Assembly: GCA_963780795.1 (NCBI GenBank)
Contig: CAWADH010000011.1
Location: 62,001 to 126,000 of the forward strand
Length of the DNA: 64,000 bases
From: DATJGR01 sp963780795
Lineage (GTDB): Bacteria; Pseudomonadota; Gammaproteobacteria; Pseudomonadales; Azotimanducaceae
Direction of reading: 5' to 3'
Shown here: piece after piece, positions 27,728 through 36,758 of the stretch
Layout: each line of letters starts with the position of its first letter
Numbering within the stretch: position 1 is the stretch's first letter
Position numbers and translations under genes: made by a program
Notes under the pieces: model-generated
Seen by the model: the letters and a program-made list of their open reading frames with translations, nothing else
Told to the model about the DNA's origin: nothing
Database searches by the model: none

Positions 27728-27811
27728 AACGATTGACCCACACTCTCGACGTAAGGATTTCGACCGCGGCGGGAGAGCTTGATTCAGCGCGAACCGGCGG
27801 CCGCGCGCAGT

Positions 27812-29347
27812 TCAGCGGGTTACGCCCTGGACCAGTACCAGGTCGAACTGCTCGGGACCATAGCTCGGCTCCACCTGGAAACGGATCGCCCGTCCGATCT
27901 GCTCAGCCACGCATGCTACGTTATCGCGTTCCTCGTCGAGTAATCGATCGACCACGCTCTGCGACGCCTGAACCAGCATGTCGCTCGGCGACACGGCGCC
28001 GTTCGTGAGACCGGACGCGGGATGGCCGGATACCGGGTGCTGGCGGGCGCTGCGCAACATGGCGCGGAAAATCTCGAGGCACACCGTTTCGGCCGTCTTG
28101 ACCACGCCGTGACCGCTGCACGTAGGACACCTCTCACAGACCTGCTGACGCAGACTCTCACGCGTTCGCTTGCGGCTGATCTGCACCAGGCCGAGTTCAG
28201 AGATGCCCGAGATGCGTATGCGCGCGGGATCCGATTCGCACGCTTTTTCGAGCGTGCGCAGCACCTGCCGACGATGCTCCTCGTCTTCCATGTCGATGAA
28301 ATCGACCACGACGATACCGCCGAGATTACGAAGGCGCAGTTGCCGGGGCAGGATCGCGGCGGCCTCGAGGTTGGTTCTGAACACCGTGTCTTCCAGATTG
28401 CGTGCGCCGACGTAAGCGCCGGTGTTCACGTCGATGGTCGTCATTGCTTCGGTCTGCTCGATGACGAGATGGCCGCCCGAACGCAACGCAACGCGGCTCT
28501 GCAGCGCCCGGTCGATCTCGTCTTCGACGCCGTAGCGATCGAACAGCGCGACCGGATCGTCGTAGAACTGCACGCGCTGAACGTGTTCCGGTATGAACTC
28601 GGCGACGAAGTCGCGCACGCGTTCGTAAGTGCGCCGTTCGTCGATCTTCACGGCCCGCAACTCCGGTCCGGCGAGATCGCGGATCACCCGGGTGTGCAGC
28701 GGCAGCTCCTGATACACGAGCCCCGACGAGTCCTGAATGCGCTGCCGTTCGTCGACGCGCTGCCAAACCCGTTCGAGCACGCGCACATCCGCTTCGAGCA
28801 GCGCTTCGGAAACGCCTTCCGCAGCCGTTCGGATGATGAAGCCGCGCGACGCATCGCAGCCGAGCGCGGTACGCGCGGTCTCCGTTGCGAGCCGTAGCCG
28901 CTCGCGCTCCGCCGGATCTTCGATGCGTTGCGATATCCCAACGTGGGCATTGAGTGGCATCAATACAAGGTACCGGCTGGCGAGCGCGATGTTCGTGGTC
29001 AGCCGCGCGCCTTTGGTAGCGATCGGGTCTTTCGCCACCTGCACCAGCAGCGCCTGACCTTCGTGCACGAGGTCGCGAATGTCTTTCTGTACGGGGTCGG
29101 GTTCGGCTACGCTGATGCGCGGCGCGTCGATGTCGCGGGCATGCAGGAATCCGGGGCGACCCAGACCGATGTTGACGAACGCCGCCTGCATACCCGGCAG
29201 GATTCGCTCGACTCTTCCTTTATAGATGTTGCCGGTGAGGCTGTAGGGACCGGAGCGCTGCAGATGCACTTCGGCGAGCGCGTGATTCTGGATGAGCGCC
29301 ACTCGGGTTTCGAACCCGCTGACATTGATGAGCAGCTCTTCTTCCAT
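27812..29347 (-). CDS. rng: Ribonuclease G
   Basis: 511 residues, RNase E/G family: an S1 domain at the N-terminus (GNIYKGRVERILPGMQAAFV), the catalytic DNase I-like domain (VVVDFIDMEDEEHRR) and the zinc-link CxxC motif (CERCPTCSGHG). Processes 16S rRNA 5' ends and some mRNAs. ATG at 29347 follows GAGG; a GTG at 29359 would add four residues and overlap the maf stop. No long disordered C-terminus, so it is RNase G rather than RNase E. Confidence 0.96.
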   Translation of the reverse strand: MEEELLINVSGFETRVALIQNHALAEVHLQRSGPYSLTGNIYKGRVERILPGMQAAFVNIGLGRPGFLHARDIDAPRISVAEPDPVQKDIRDLVHEGQALLVQVAKDPIATKGARLTTNIALASRYLVLMPLNAHVGISQRIEDPAERERLRLATETARTALGCDASRGFIIRTAAEGVSEALLEADVRVLERVWQRVDERQRIQDSSGLVYQELPLHTRVIRDLAGPELRAVKIDERRTYERVRDFVAEFIPEHVQRVQFYDDPVALFDRYGVEDEIDRALQSRVALRSGGHLVIEQTEAMTTIDVNTGAYVGARNLEDTVFRTNLEAAAILPRQLRLRNLGGIVVVDFIDMEDEEHRRQVLRTLEKACESDPARIRISGISELGLVQISRKRTRESLRQQVCERCPTCSGHGVVKTAETVCLEIFRAMLRSARQHPVSGHPASGLTNGAVSPSDMLVQASQSVVDRLLDEERDNVACVAEQIGRAIRFQVEPSYGPEQFDLVLVQGVTR

Positions 29348-29355
29348 CGGCGACC

Positions 29356-29949
29356 TCACGCATCACGATACTGCCAGGTGTCCACGCCGAAGGCTTGGAG
29401 CAACGCTTCCGTTTCAGCAAGCGGCAGACCCACGATCCCGCTGTAGCTGCCCTCGATGCGCTCGGCGAATATACCCCCAATACCTTGGATCCCATAACCC
29501 CCGGCCTTGTCGCGCGGCTCGCCCGTCGTCCAATACGCGCCGGCCTCGTCGCGCGCAATTTCCCTGAACGTCACGCGCGAGCGCGACACGCGAACTTCGG
29601 CACGACTGCCCTGCACCACCGCAACCGCCGTCAGCACCTCGTGTGTGCGTCCGGACAACGACGCCAGCATCGCCATCCCCTCAACGCGGTCGGCGGGCTT
29701 TCCGAGCAACACTCCATCGATTACGACTGCGGTGTCGGCGCCAAGCACCGGCAATGTTTGGCCGCGCGATGCTGTCTCGGCCTTGGTCAGCGCGAGACGC
29801 CGCACCATGGCTTCGGCGGTTTCATCCGGCAGTCGCGTCTCGTCGACATAACGCGCGTCGACGGTGAACGTCAGACCGAGTTGAGTCAGTAGTTCGGCCC
29901 GACGCGGCGACGCAGACGCGAGCACGAGTTGCGCCTGCCGGGCCGACAT
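29356..29949 (-). CDS. maf: Maf-like nucleotide pyrophosphatase (YhdE type)
   Basis: 197 residues; hydrolyses non-canonical or dTTP/UTP nucleotides and acts as a house-cleaning enzyme. Conserved LASASPRRAELL at the N-terminus, GADTAVVIDG and GKPAD in the middle, and the GYGIQGIGGIFAERIEGSYSGIVGLPL-type C-terminal segment. It lies two bases downstream of mreD in the usual place. Confidence 0.93.
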   Translation of the reverse strand: MSARQAQLVLASASPRRAELLTQLGLTFTVDARYVDETRLPDETAEAMVRRLALTKAETASRGQTLPVLGADTAVVIDGVLLGKPADRVEGMAMLASLSGRTHEVLTAVAVVQGSRAEVRVSRSRVTFREIARDEAGAYWTTGEPRDKAGGYGIQGIGGIFAERIEGSYSGIVGLPLAETEALLQAFGVDTWQYRDA

Positions 29950-29951
29950 CG

Positions 29952-30446
29952 TCACTCGACGGAGAACTGATAGCGGACGCGGCGCAGCACCGTCGCCACC
30001 AGCGGCCATGCGATGGTGCTCGCCACTGCCGGAACGAATACCCAGAACGACAACGAGCCGTCGCGGCTGAGCCACTGCGCGCACATACGGATGATCTCGG
30101 TGCCGAGCACCAGCAGAAACACCACCACGCCCTGCTGCGCCACCGAATACATGCGGAAGCGCTCGTAGAACGACCACGTGACGTACGTCAGCGCCGCCAG
30201 ACAGAAGCCGTTCACGCCGAGCGGGTCTGCATAGAGAACATCTACCAGCAGCCCGGTGATCCACGCGGAGATCATCCCGAACCGCTGCGGCAGCGCCATC
30301 ACCCAATAGAAAACGACCAGCACGAGCCACGACGGACGCAGCCAGCCGAGCCACCCTGGCGCGCCGGTCGGGAGGTGTACGACGGCCAGCAACATCGCCA
30401 ACACGATCGTCAGTAGAATCACCCACCCGCCGCGAGTCGGATTCAC
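29952..30446 (-). CDS. mreD: Rod shape-determining protein MreD
   Basis: 164 residues, a small multi-helix inner-membrane protein of the Rod elongasome. About five hydrophobic segments are visible and the DVLYADPLGVNGF motif is typical of MreD. Overlaps mreC by 4 bases (ATGA). Confidence 0.92.
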   Translation of the reverse strand: MNPTRGGWVILLTIVLAMLLAVVHLPTGAPGWLGWLRPSWLVLVVFYWVMALPQRFGMISAWITGLLVDVLYADPLGVNGFCLAALTYVTWSFYERFRMYSVAQQGVVVFLLVLGTEIIRMCAQWLSRDGSLSFWVFVPAVASTIAWPLVATVLRRVRYQFSVE

Positions 30447-31261
30447 TTCGGTTCCTCGGGTGCAGGCACCGTCTCGGGTTGTTCGGCCTTCGCGTGGTAC
30501 ACCAGCAATACGTGTCGGCTGCGATCGAGCGCAGCGGACGGCTTCGCCGTGACCTGTGCGTAAGTCATCGTCGGGTCGACCACTACGGCAGTGACCTCGC
30601 CCACCGGATAGCCGCGCGGGAAATGTCCGCCGAGACCCGAACTCACCAGTAGATCGCCGACGCGAATGTCGGCAGTCACCGGCACGTATTCGAGTTCGAG
30701 ACGGTCCGTGCGTCCGGTACCGGCGGCGATGCTGCGGAAGTCGTTGCGGTTGACCTGCACCGGCACCGCATGTGCGGCGTCGATCACGAGCATCACCCGG
30801 CTCGAGAACTGCGCCACTTCGACGACCTGACCGAACAATCCCTCCGCATCGATCACCGCTTGCCCGACGAACACGCCGTCGGCGGCGCCCTTGTCGATTT
30901 CGACCTGATACGTGTTCGGGCTCGGTACGACGCCGATCAACTCGGCGACGAGCACTTCCGCACCGAGCCGCTGGCGGCTGCCGAGCAACTGCCGCAGTCG
31001 GGCGTTTTCTTCGCGCAACGCGACGAACTGTTGCGCGACCGTGGAGAGTTCCGTGTTGCGTCGTTCGAGTTCCGCGTTCTCGGCCATCAACGACTCGCGC
31101 GTCGACAAGGTCGCGCGCGCCTGGCGGCTCACCTGATACGGACTCTCGGCAATGATGTAGATCGGACTGACGATCGTCGCGAGCACCGACCGCATCGGTT
31201 GCAGCAAACGGGAGTTCACGTCGATCGTCATCAGCAGCGAGGACACGATCGCGAGCGCCAA
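30443..31261 (-). CDS. mreC: Rod shape-determining protein MreC (start codon uncertain)
   Basis: 272 residues from a TTG at 31261: membrane anchor, coiled coil (ESLMAENAELERRNTELS), and a periplasmic beta domain (GVFVGQAVIDAEGLFGQVVE). Family proteins begin slightly further upstream, and the same frame does carry IKALFLRDSGAGYLL before the TTG. No ATG, GTG or TTG opens that segment; an ATC at 31306 has GAGGG just upstream. The true start may therefore be non-canonical, or a base error has removed it. The product scaffolds cell-wall elongation enzymes along MreB. Confidence 0.88.
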   Translation of the reverse strand: MALAIVSSLLMTIDVNSRLLQPMRSVLATIVSPIYIIAESPYQVSRQARATLSTRESLMAENAELERRNTELSTVAQQFVALREENARLRQLLGSRQRLGAEVLVAELIGVVPSPNTYQVEIDKGAADGVFVGQAVIDAEGLFGQVVEVAQFSSRVMLVIDAAHAVPVQVNRNDFRSIAAGTGRTDRLELEYVPVTADIRVGDLLVSSGLGGHFPRGYPVGEVTAVVVDPTMTYAQVTAKPSAALDRSRHVLLVYHAKAEQPETVPAPEEPK

Positions 31262-31359
31262 CAGCAGATAGCCGGCGCCGGAATCACGCAGGAATAGCGC
31301 CTTGATGAGACCCTCAGACCAGCCGGAACGGCAGCATCATAGCAGCGCTGCGAAAAAAT

Positions 31360-32400
31360 CTAGTCGGTCGACAACAGGTCCGCGTTACCGGCCTTGTCCA
31401 TCAATTCGAGTGCTTTACCGCCGCCGCGCGCAACGCACGTGAGCGGGTCTTCGGCGATGACCACCGGCAGACCCGTTTCTTCGGCAAGCAGAATGTCGAT
31501 GTCGCGCAGCAAGGCGCCGCCACCGGTGAGCACCAGACCTGTTTCGGCAATGTCGGACGCGAGTTCGGGCGGTGTCTGTTCGAGCGCGCTCTTCACCGCC
31601 TGCACGATCATCGAGAGCGGTTCCTGCAGCGCCTCGAGAATCTCGTTACTGTTCAGCGTGAAGCTTCTCGGCACGCCCTCGGCGAGGTTGCGGCCGCGCA
31701 CGTCGATCTCGCGGATGTCTTTCTGCGGATAGGCGCAGCCGATTTCCTGCTTGATGCGTTCGGCGGTGGCTTCGCCGATGAGACTGCCCTGCGTCCTGCG
31801 CACGTACGCAACGATCGCTTCGTCGAAGCGGTCGCCGCCGACGCGCACCGTGTCCGAATAGACGACGCCGTTCAGCGAGATGATCGCGATCTCGGTCGTG
31901 CCGCCGCCGATGTCGACCACCATGGTGCCGATCGCTTCGTGCACCGGCAGTCCAGCGCCGATCGCCGCGGCCATCGGCTCTTCGATCAGTCGAACGTCGC
32001 GGGCGCCGGCTGACAACGCCGATTCGCGGATCGCGCGCCGCTCGACCTCGGTCGATTTGCACGGCACGCACACGAGCACTCGCGGGCTCGGACGCATCCA
32101 CGCGTTCTCGTGCACCTTCGCGATGAAGTACTTCAGCATCTTTTCGGTGACCAGGAAGTCGGCGATGACGCCATCCTTCAACGGTCTGATCGCGGTGATG
32201 TTTCCGGGCGTCCTGCCAAGCATCCGTTTGGCATCGAGGCCGACCGCTGCAACGCTCTTCTGATTGTTCTGATGGCGGATCGCGACAACTGACGGTTCGT
32301 TGAGGACGATGCCTTCATCACGCACGTAGATGAGCGTGTTGGCTGTTCCGAGATCTATCGCGAGATCACGCGAGAACAGCCCGCGTATGTACTTGAACAT
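31360..32400 (-). CDS. mreB: Rod shape-determining actin homologue MreB
   Basis: 346 residues of the actin fold. Phosphate-binding loops DLGTANTLIY and VVDIGGGTTEIAIISL and the adenosine motif TGGGALLRDID are present. MreB polymers guide lateral wall synthesis in rods, so the organism is probably rod-shaped. First gene of mreBCD-maf-rng-yhdP-tldD and divergent from gatC. Confidence 0.98.
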   Translation of the reverse strand: MFKYIRGLFSRDLAIDLGTANTLIYVRDEGIVLNEPSVVAIRHQNNQKSVAAVGLDAKRMLGRTPGNITAIRPLKDGVIADFLVTEKMLKYFIAKVHENAWMRPSPRVLVCVPCKSTEVERRAIRESALSAGARDVRLIEEPMAAAIGAGLPVHEAIGTMVVDIGGGTTEIAIISLNGVVYSDTVRVGGDRFDEAIVAYVRRTQGSLIGEATAERIKQEIGCAYPQKDIREIDVRGRNLAEGVPRSFTLNSNEILEALQEPLSMIVQAVKSALEQTPPELASDIAETGLVLTGGGALLRDIDILLAEETGLPVVIAEDPLTCVARGGGKALELMDKAGNADLLSTD

Positions 32401-32443
32401 CTATATGGGAGTCTTCTGGGAGGTGAGTGGAGTTGCGCATAAA

Positions 32444-32472
32444 ACTGTAGCAACCGCGGGGATTTTGGGCAA
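32444..32472 (-). promoter_or_regulatory. Candidate sigma-70 promoter for mreBCD
   Basis: On the minus strand TTGCCC (32472-32467) and TACAGT (32449-32444) are 17 bases apart, about 45 bases upstream of mreB. Matches are moderate (four of six each). The opposite strand must also hold the gatCAB promoter in this 112-base divergent gap, but no convincing pair was seen for it. Confidence 0.3.
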
Positions 32473-32512
32473 GGAACGAATGTGCTACGGTGCGCGTTTT
32501 ACGTGCATTCTC

Positions 32513-32800
32513 ATGACGATCCACGAGCGCGACATCGACAAGCTCTGCATTTTGGCGCGCTTGGCCCTCGACGATGACGAGCGTCGACACGCGCACGACG
32601 ACCTCACACGTATCATCGCGATGATCGACGCTCTCGCTTCCGTGCCCACCGACTGCGTCGAGCCGCTCGCCCATCCACTCGATGCAACGCAGCGTTTGCG
32701 ACGCGACGAAGTGACCGAGCGAATCGACCGCGAAGCATTCCAGAGAATCGCGCCGTCGGTGCGCGAAGGTTTGTATCTGGTACCCCGCGTCGTCGAGTGA
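32513..32800 (+). CDS. gatC: Asp-tRNA(Asn)/Glu-tRNA(Gln) amidotransferase subunit C
   Basis: 95 residues, the small stabilising subunit of GatCAB. Typical pattern DIDKLCILARLALDDDE and, at the C-terminus, EAFQRIAPSVREGLYLVPRVVE. Its presence with gatA and gatB means Gln-tRNA and/or Asn-tRNA are made by transamidation. Stop overlaps the gatA ATG (TGATG). Confidence 0.95.
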   Translation: MTIHERDIDKLCILARLALDDDERRHAHDDLTRIIAMIDALASVPTDCVEPLAHPLDATQRLRRDEVTERIDREAFQRIAPSVREGLYLVPRVVE

Positions 32801-34257
32801 TGAATCCTTTCTCGACCCTCACCGACCTGGCCGACGGACTCAGGAGCCGGCAATTCTCCAGCGTCGAACTGACTCATTTCTATCTCGACCGCATCGAGCG
32901 CCTCGACGCGGAATACAACAGCTTCATCACCGTCACCCGCGACCGCGCGCTGGCGCAAGCGGCAGCGGCCGACACGAGACTGCGCACCGGAGCCTCGACG
33001 CCGTTGACCGGGCTGCCCATCGCGCACAAAGACATCTTCTGTACGGCCGGCGTTCGAACCAGCTGCGGTTCGAAGATGCTCGACAGCTTCATCGCACCGT
33101 ACGACGCAACGGCGGTGGCGCGCCTCGACGCGGCCGGCGCGGTGACCCTCGGAAAAACCAACATGGACGAGTTCGCCATGGGCTCGTCGTGCGAAACCAG
33201 CTATTACGGTCCCGTTCGCAACCCGTGGGATACGACGCGCGTACCGGGCGGCTCGTCCGGCGGCTCTGCAGCAGCGCTCGCGGCCGGCCTCACACCGGCC
33301 GCAACCGGCACCGACACTGGTGGATCGATCCGCCAACCGGCCGCGCTGAGCGGCGTGTGCGGACTGAAGCCCACCTACGGATGTGTGTCGCGTTACGGCA
33401 TGGTCGCGTTTGCGTCCAGCCTCGATCAGGGCGGACCGATGGCGCGCAGCGTGGCCGACATCGCACTGCTGCTCGATGCAATGGCCGGATTCGACGCCAG
33501 GGACTCGACGAGCGCGCAGAACGGTCACGACGGCAAAGCTTCGGAGGCGGCTGCCGCACCGTCGCGCCCGCTGCGGATCGGTTTGCCGAAAGAATATCTC
33601 GAGATGCTCACCGACTCCGCGCTGGCGCGCGTTTTCGACGAAGCGCGGCGCGTATTCGAAGCCGCGGGCCATGCACTGGTGGAAGTGTCGTTGCCGCACA
33701 CGACAGCCGCGGTGTCCACCTACTATGTGGTTGCATCCGCGGAAGCCTCGACGAACCTGTCACGCTTCGACGGCGTCCGCTACGGCCATCGTTGCGAAGC
33801 GCCGGTCGATCTAACGGATTTGTACGAGCGCTCGCGCAGCGAAGGGTTCGGCCGCGAGGTGAAGCGGCGGATACTCACCGGCACGTACGCGCTGTCGGTC
33901 GGCTATTTCGATGCGTACTACCTCAAAGCGCAGCGCGTGCGCCGGCTCATCCGCGACGATTTCGTCGCCGCATTCCGTTCCGTGGATGCGTTGCTGGCGC
34001 CGATTGCTCCCAGCACCGCATTTCCGATCGGCCAAATCAGCGATCCGGTCGAAATGTATCAGCAGGACGTCTTTACCGTGCCCGCCAGTCTTGCCGGCGT
34101 GCCCGCGTTCGCGTTGCCGAGCGGTTTTCATCTCGGTCTGCCCGTCGGCATGCAGCTGATCGGACCGCACTTCAGCGAAAGCCGGCTCATCGGCCTCGGC
34201 GCCGATTTCCAGCGCGCGACCGACTGGCATCGGCGCTCGCCGGCGGCGATCGGATAG
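32800..34257 (+). CDS. gatA: Glutamyl/aspartyl-tRNA amidotransferase subunit A
   Basis: 485 residues, amidase-signature family. The Ser-cisSer-Lys triad is in place: Lys in GLPIAHKDIF, serines in PGGSSGGSAAAL and in GTDTGGSIRQPA. Releases ammonia from glutamine for GatB. ATG at 32800 used; a GTG one codon earlier is possible. Confidence 0.97.
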   Translation: MNPFSTLTDLADGLRSRQFSSVELTHFYLDRIERLDAEYNSFITVTRDRALAQAAAADTRLRTGASTPLTGLPIAHKDIFCTAGVRTSCGSKMLDSFIAPYDATAVARLDAAGAVTLGKTNMDEFAMGSSCETSYYGPVRNPWDTTRVPGGSSGGSAAALAAGLTPAATGTDTGGSIRQPAALSGVCGLKPTYGCVSRYGMVAFASSLDQGGPMARSVADIALLLDAMAGFDARDSTSAQNGHDGKASEAAAAPSRPLRIGLPKEYLEMLTDSALARVFDEARRVFEAAGHALVEVSLPHTTAAVSTYYVVASAEASTNLSRFDGVRYGHRCEAPVDLTDLYERSRSEGFGREVKRRILTGTYALSVGYFDAYYLKAQRVRRLIRDDFVAAFRSVDALLAPIAPSTAFPIGQISDPVEMYQQDVFTVPASLAGVPAFALPSGFHLGLPVGMQLIGPHFSESRLIGLGADFQRATDWHRRSPAAIG

Positions 34258-34261
34258 CGGC

Positions 34262-35707
34262 ATGCAGTGGGAAACCGTCATCGGCCTCGAGGTGCACGTG
34301 CAGCTCGCCACGCGCTCGAAGATCTTCTCCGGGGCCAGCACCGAGTTCGGCGCATCGCCCAATACGCAGGCGAGCGGCGTCGACATCGCGCTGCCCGGTA
34401 CGCTGCCGGTGTTGAACGAAGCGGCGGTTCGAATGGCCGTGACGTTCGGCGTTGCGATCGGCGCGCACATCAGCACGCGCTGCGTCTTCGACCGCAAGAA
34501 CTACTTCTATCCGGACCTGCCGAAGGGCTATCAGATCAGCCAGTTCGAAAGCCCGATCGTGGGTGCCGGTCAAGTCGAGATCCGCCTCGACGATGGTTCT
34601 TCGCGCACGATCCGCGTCACCCGCGCGCACCTCGAAGAGGACGCCGGCAAGTCGCTGCATGAAGATTTCGCCGGCATGACGGGCATCGACCTGAACCGCG
34701 CCGGCATGCCATTGCTCGAAATCGTGTCCGAACCGGACTTGCGTACCGCGAAGGAAGCGGCGGCGTACTTCCGTCAGATGCACACGCTGGTGCGCTACAT
34801 CGGCATCTGCGACGGCAACCTCAACGAAGGATCGATGCGCTGCGACGCCAACGTCTCGGTGCGGCCTGCCGGCTCCAACGAACTCGGCGAACGTACCGAG
34901 ATCAAGAACCTCAATTCGTTCCGCTTCCTCGAACGCGCGATCGAGCACGAAGTGGCGCGGCAGATCGACGTGATAGAAGGCGGCGGACGCGTGCGGCGCG
35001 AAACGCGGCTGTACGATCCGGATCGCGACGAGACGCGCACCATGCGCAGCAAGGAGCTGTCCGACGACTATCGCTATTTTCCGGAACCGGATCTGCTGCC
35101 GGTCGTCATCGACGAAGCCTTCATCGCGAAGGTGCGCGACTCTCTCCCGGAGCTTCCACAGCAGAAGCGCAGCCGCTACACGGACGAGCTCGCGCTCTCC
35201 GACTACGACGCGTCGCGCCTGACTGACGACCCGAATGTGGCGCGATTCTTCGAATCGGTTCTCGCCGTTTGCGGCGAAGCGAAGGCAGCGGCGAACTGGA
35301 TCCTCGGCGACTGGTCGGCAACGTTGAACCGGCACGAGCTCGCTCCCGACAGGAGCGCGGTCACCGCCGACCAACTCGGCACGCTCATCAGCCGAGTGCG
35401 GGCCGGTACGATCACCGGAAAAGTGGCCAAATCACTGTTCGACGCGCTATGGAAAGCCGCCGATCCGAAGCGCGGCGTCGACGATCTCATAAAGGAACAA
35501 GGGCTCGAGCAGGTTTCCGATGCCGGCGAGCTCGCCGCGGTGATTCGTACGATCGTCGATGCGAATCCGGAACAGGTCGCGCAATTCCGCGCAGGCAAAG
35601 AGAAGGTGCTCGGCTTCTTCGTCGGTCAGATCATGAAGGCGACGCAGGGCAGAGCGAACCCGCAACAGGTCAACTCACTGCTTCGCGAAGCGCTTTCCGA
35701 CCACTGA
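34262..35707 (+). CDS. gatB: Aspartyl/glutamyl-tRNA amidotransferase subunit B
   Basis: 481 residues. N-terminal kinase/amidation domain (ETVIGLEVHVQL, NRAGMPLLEIVSEPD) and C-terminal YqeY-like tRNA-binding tail (ADPKRGVDDLIKEQGLEQ) are complete. Activates the misacylated tRNA and amidates it with ammonia from GatA. Four bases after gatA. The 142-base gap that follows, before cysD, shows no clear hairpin-plus-T terminator. Confidence 0.97.
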   Translation: MQWETVIGLEVHVQLATRSKIFSGASTEFGASPNTQASGVDIALPGTLPVLNEAAVRMAVTFGVAIGAHISTRCVFDRKNYFYPDLPKGYQISQFESPIVGAGQVEIRLDDGSSRTIRVTRAHLEEDAGKSLHEDFAGMTGIDLNRAGMPLLEIVSEPDLRTAKEAAAYFRQMHTLVRYIGICDGNLNEGSMRCDANVSVRPAGSNELGERTEIKNLNSFRFLERAIEHEVARQIDVIEGGGRVRRETRLYDPDRDETRTMRSKELSDDYRYFPEPDLLPVVIDEAFIAKVRDSLPELPQQKRSRYTDELALSDYDASRLTDDPNVARFFESVLAVCGEAKAAANWILGDWSATLNRHELAPDRSAVTADQLGTLISRVRAGTITGKVAKSLFDALWKAADPKRGVDDLIKEQGLEQVSDAGELAAVIRTIVDANPEQVAQFRAGKEKVLGFFVGQIMKATQGRANPQQVNSLLREALSDH

Positions 35708-35849
35708 AAGTTGTCTCGCATTTGTTCGAATACCGCGGCAACCGGTGCAGCCATTCCTACTTATCGATATAACGAAAGCGCCTGACCGGCTGCTACGCAT
35801 CTGACGGCGCGAACATTTAGAATCCCAACCTCGTTACCGACCCACAGCC

Positions 35850-36758
35850 ATGCCCGGATATCAGATCACACACCTGAAGCAACTCGAAAGCGAGAGCATC
35901 CGCATCATCCGCGAAGTTGCCGCCGAGTTCGAAAATCCAGTGATGCTGTACTCGATCGGCAAAGACTCCACCGTGCTGCTGCATCTCGCGCGCAAAGCGT
36001 TCTTCCCGGGGCGAATACCCTTTCCGCTGCTGCACGTCGATACGACGTGGAAATTCCGCGACATGATCGCGTTCCGCGATCGTGTGGCGAAACAGAACGA
36101 ACTCGAGCTGATCGTGTACACGAACCAGGAAGGGGTAAAGAACAACGTCACCCCGTTCACATATGGCTCGAAGAAGTACACCGACATCATGAAGACGCAA
36201 GCGCTGCTGCAAGCGCTCGACCATTACAAGTTCGACGCGGCATTCGGCGGCGCCCGGCGCGACGAAGAAAAGTCGCGAGCCAAGGAGCGCGTCTATTCCG
36301 TGCGCGATTCGAATCACCGTTGGGATCCGAAGAATCAGCGGCCGGAGTTGTGGAGTCTCTACAACGGCAACGTTAATCGCGGCGAGGAAGTGCGCGTGTT
36401 CCCGCTGTCGAACTGGACCGAACTCGACGTGTGGCAATACATCTATCTCGAGAAGCTCGAGATCGTGCCGCTCTACTTCGCAGCGTCGCGTCCGGTGGTC
36501 GAACGCGACGGCACGCTGATCATGGTGGACGACGCTCGTATGCAGCTGCGCGACGGCGAGGTACCACAGCAGAAGATGGTCCGCTTCCGTACGCTCGGCT
36601 GCTATCCGCTGTCCGGCGCGATCGAATCAACCGCCGCGACGCTGCCCGAAATCATTCAGGAAATGCTGTTGACGAAATACTCCGAACGTCAGGGTCGATT
36701 GATCGACTACGACGGCGCCGCGTCGATGGAGCAGAAGAAGCGCGAAGGATACTTCTAG
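35850..36758 (+). CDS. cysD: Sulfate adenylyltransferase subunit CysD
   Basis: 302 residues of the ATP-pyrophosphatase fold; P-loop YSIGKDSTVLLHLA and the FGGARRDEEKSRAKER segment are typical. With CysN it makes APS from sulfate and ATP. The TAG overlaps the cysNC GTG by one base. Confidence 0.96.
   Translation: MPGYQITHLKQLESESIRIIREVAAEFENPVMLYSIGKDSTVLLHLARKAFFPGRIPFPLLHVDTTWKFRDMIAFRDRVAKQNELELIVYTNQEGVKNNVTPFTYGSKKYTDIMKTQALLQALDHYKFDAAFGGARRDEEKSRAKERVYSVRDSNHRWDPKNQRPELWSLYNGNVNRGEEVRVFPLSNWTELDVWQYIYLEKLEIVPLYFAASRPVVERDGTLIMVDDARMQLRDGEVPQQKMVRFRTLGCYPLSGAIESTAATLPEIIQEMLLTKYSERQGRLIDYDGAASMEQKKREGYF

Noticed and set aside
31317..31340. An eight-codon ATG frame between mreB and mreC as a leader peptide
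   Set aside because: Too short to support; no ribosome-binding site or attenuator structure accompanies it.
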